DNA from: CAZVXI01 sp964631295
GTDB lineage: Bacteria; Planctomycetota; Phycisphaerae; Phycisphaerales; SM1A02
Direction: 5' to 3'
Length of the DNA: 6,378 nucleotides
NCBI GenBank assembly: GCA_964631295.1
Contig: CAZVXI010000178.1
Span: 1-6,378 of the forward strand
Each line of letters starts with the position of its first letter. The stretch's first letter is position 1. Of the stretch, positions 5,656 to 6,378 are shown in pieces. The position numbers and the translations under genes were made by a program. Below the pieces are notes generated by a model. That model did no database searches and was not told the DNA's origin. It was given only the letters and a program-made list of their open reading frames with translations.

Positions 5656-6378
5656 ATGCAACCATCGCTTCTTTACATCGCCTGCGTCGCCAGCAGTATT
5701 GCGCTCTATCTGTTGCTGCGCCCGGGCAGAACAGCGTTGCGTGTGGTCGCTGGGCTCGCCGGGCTCGGTGGATTTGCTGGTCTGCTGGTTGGGCTTGTTG
5801 TCACAGTCGGCGATGATCATGCCAGACCACCGCTGTTCTTTTCGGTATTTGCGCTGATCGCGGTGGCTTCTGCTGCGAAGATGATCACGCACTCCAAGCC
5901 GGTCTATTCGGCCTTGTACTTCATCCTGGTGGTGCTCGCATCGGCAGCACTGTTCTTGATGATGGAGGCCGAGTTCCTCGCCTTCGCATTGGTGATCGTT
6001 TATGCCGGCGCGATTCTGGTGACCTACCTCTTCGTCATCATGCTTGCCCAGCAGGCCGAGGAGCCGCAAGACTTGGAAGACACGCCGGCCTATGACCGGC
6101 TGGCCCGCGAACCTGCCGCTGCTGCAACGGTCGGGTTCATTATGCTCGCGCTGCTGTGCTCGCTGATGTTCTCAGTGGCCGATGAGCCGCCGAGTCGTGT
6201 GAGCGAAGCGCAAGGCCATGCAGCAGCATGGGCGGAACTCGAGCAAATGCCTCAGCAGTTGCGTGCGACAGTGGAAGATGCGGCAGACAGTGAAGACATC
6301 GAACTCGGTTGGGGAGATGGGCAGCCGATCATTCATCCGTCAGACACTGGCCGCACCGCCATTGCGCGCATCGTCGAT
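5656..6378 (+). CDS. nuoJ: NADH-quinone oxidoreductase subunit J, 3' end beyond the window
   Basis: NuoJ is a membrane-arm subunit of respiratory complex I, which couples NADH oxidation and quinone reduction to ion pumping. The family core is clear at residues 63-130: SVFALIAVASAAKMITHSKP, then VYSALYFILVVLASAALFLM and the hallmark LVIVYAGAILVTYLFVIML (the VYAGAI segment of the conserved bent helix). A further helix spans about 157-174. Before the core lie about 60 extra residues with two hydrophobic segments (3-20 and 29-50), absent from E. coli NuoJ. After residue 175 a polar, acidic stretch of about 50 residues leads to DTGRTAIARIVD at the edge, which probably starts the NTEAIG-type segment before the last helix. 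No stop is reached in 241 codons; E. coli NuoJ is about 184. The ATG at 5656 has no good Shine-Dalgarno. In-frame TTG (5599) or GTG (5626) starts are possible. No nuoI lies upstream within the window. Confidence 0.92.
   Translation, partial: MQPSLLYIACVASSIALYLLLRPGRTALRVVAGLAGLGGFAGLLVGLVVTVGDDHARPPLFFSVFALIAVASAAKMITHSKPVYSALYFILVVLASAALFLMMEAEFLAFALVIVYAGAILVTYLFVIMLAQQAEEPQDLEDTPAYDRLAREPAAAATVGFIMLALLCSLMFSVADEPPSRVSEAQGHAAAWAELEQMPQQLRATVEDAADSEDIELGWGDGQPIIHPSDTGRTAIARIVD

Noticed and set aside
5485..6069. 194-residue minus-strand open frame opposite nuoJ
   Set aside because: Its sequence is rich in H, Q, E and R with no family pattern, as expected from the antisense of hydrophobic codons, and NuoJ on the plus strand is unambiguous.

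Overview
This 6.4 kb window looks like chromosomal DNA from a GC-rich, didermic bacterium. I would guess Planctomycetota, possibly the class Phycisphaerae. The grounds are indirect: few clear Shine-Dalgarno sites, a degenerate Gfo/Idh/MocA-type protein, an enlarged NuoJ with extra N-terminal helices, and an AsmA-like envelope protein. No taxonomic marker is complete, so this placement is inference.

The window has two arms that diverge from a 92-base intergenic region (3133-3224). The leftward arm (minus strand) carries a small four-helix membrane protein of unknown function (158 aa), then an AsmA-like single-anchor envelope protein (527 aa) joined to it by an ATGA overlap. Next come a degenerate Gfo/Idh/MocA-like protein (308 aa) and, at the left edge, the 5' part of the RNase P RNA gene rnpB. 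The RNA begins about 20 bases past the preceding stop codon, and its likely promoter lies mostly inside the end of that coding region.

The rightward arm (plus strand) carries pgsA (phosphatidylglycerophosphate synthase) and pgpA (phosphatidylglycerophosphate phosphatase), joined by a TGATG overlap. These encode two consecutive steps of phosphatidylglycerol synthesis. A YdjM/YfhP-type membrane-bound putative metal-dependent hydrolase follows. After a 145-base gap with a hairpin and a good promoter candidate comes nuoJ, a membrane subunit of respiratory complex I, which runs off the right edge.

The central theme is the cell envelope. Acidic phospholipid synthesis points right, and an AsmA-like protein points left; that superfamily is linked to lipid traffic between inner and outer membranes. 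The flanking rnpB and nuoJ are housekeeping genes. I see no mobile element, CRISPR array, tRNA or defence system. The best second-look items are the shared TGCC-type -35 element in three candidate promoters, the degenerate Gfo/Idh protein, the envelope-lipid gene neighbourhood, and the separation of nuoJ from any visible nuoI.
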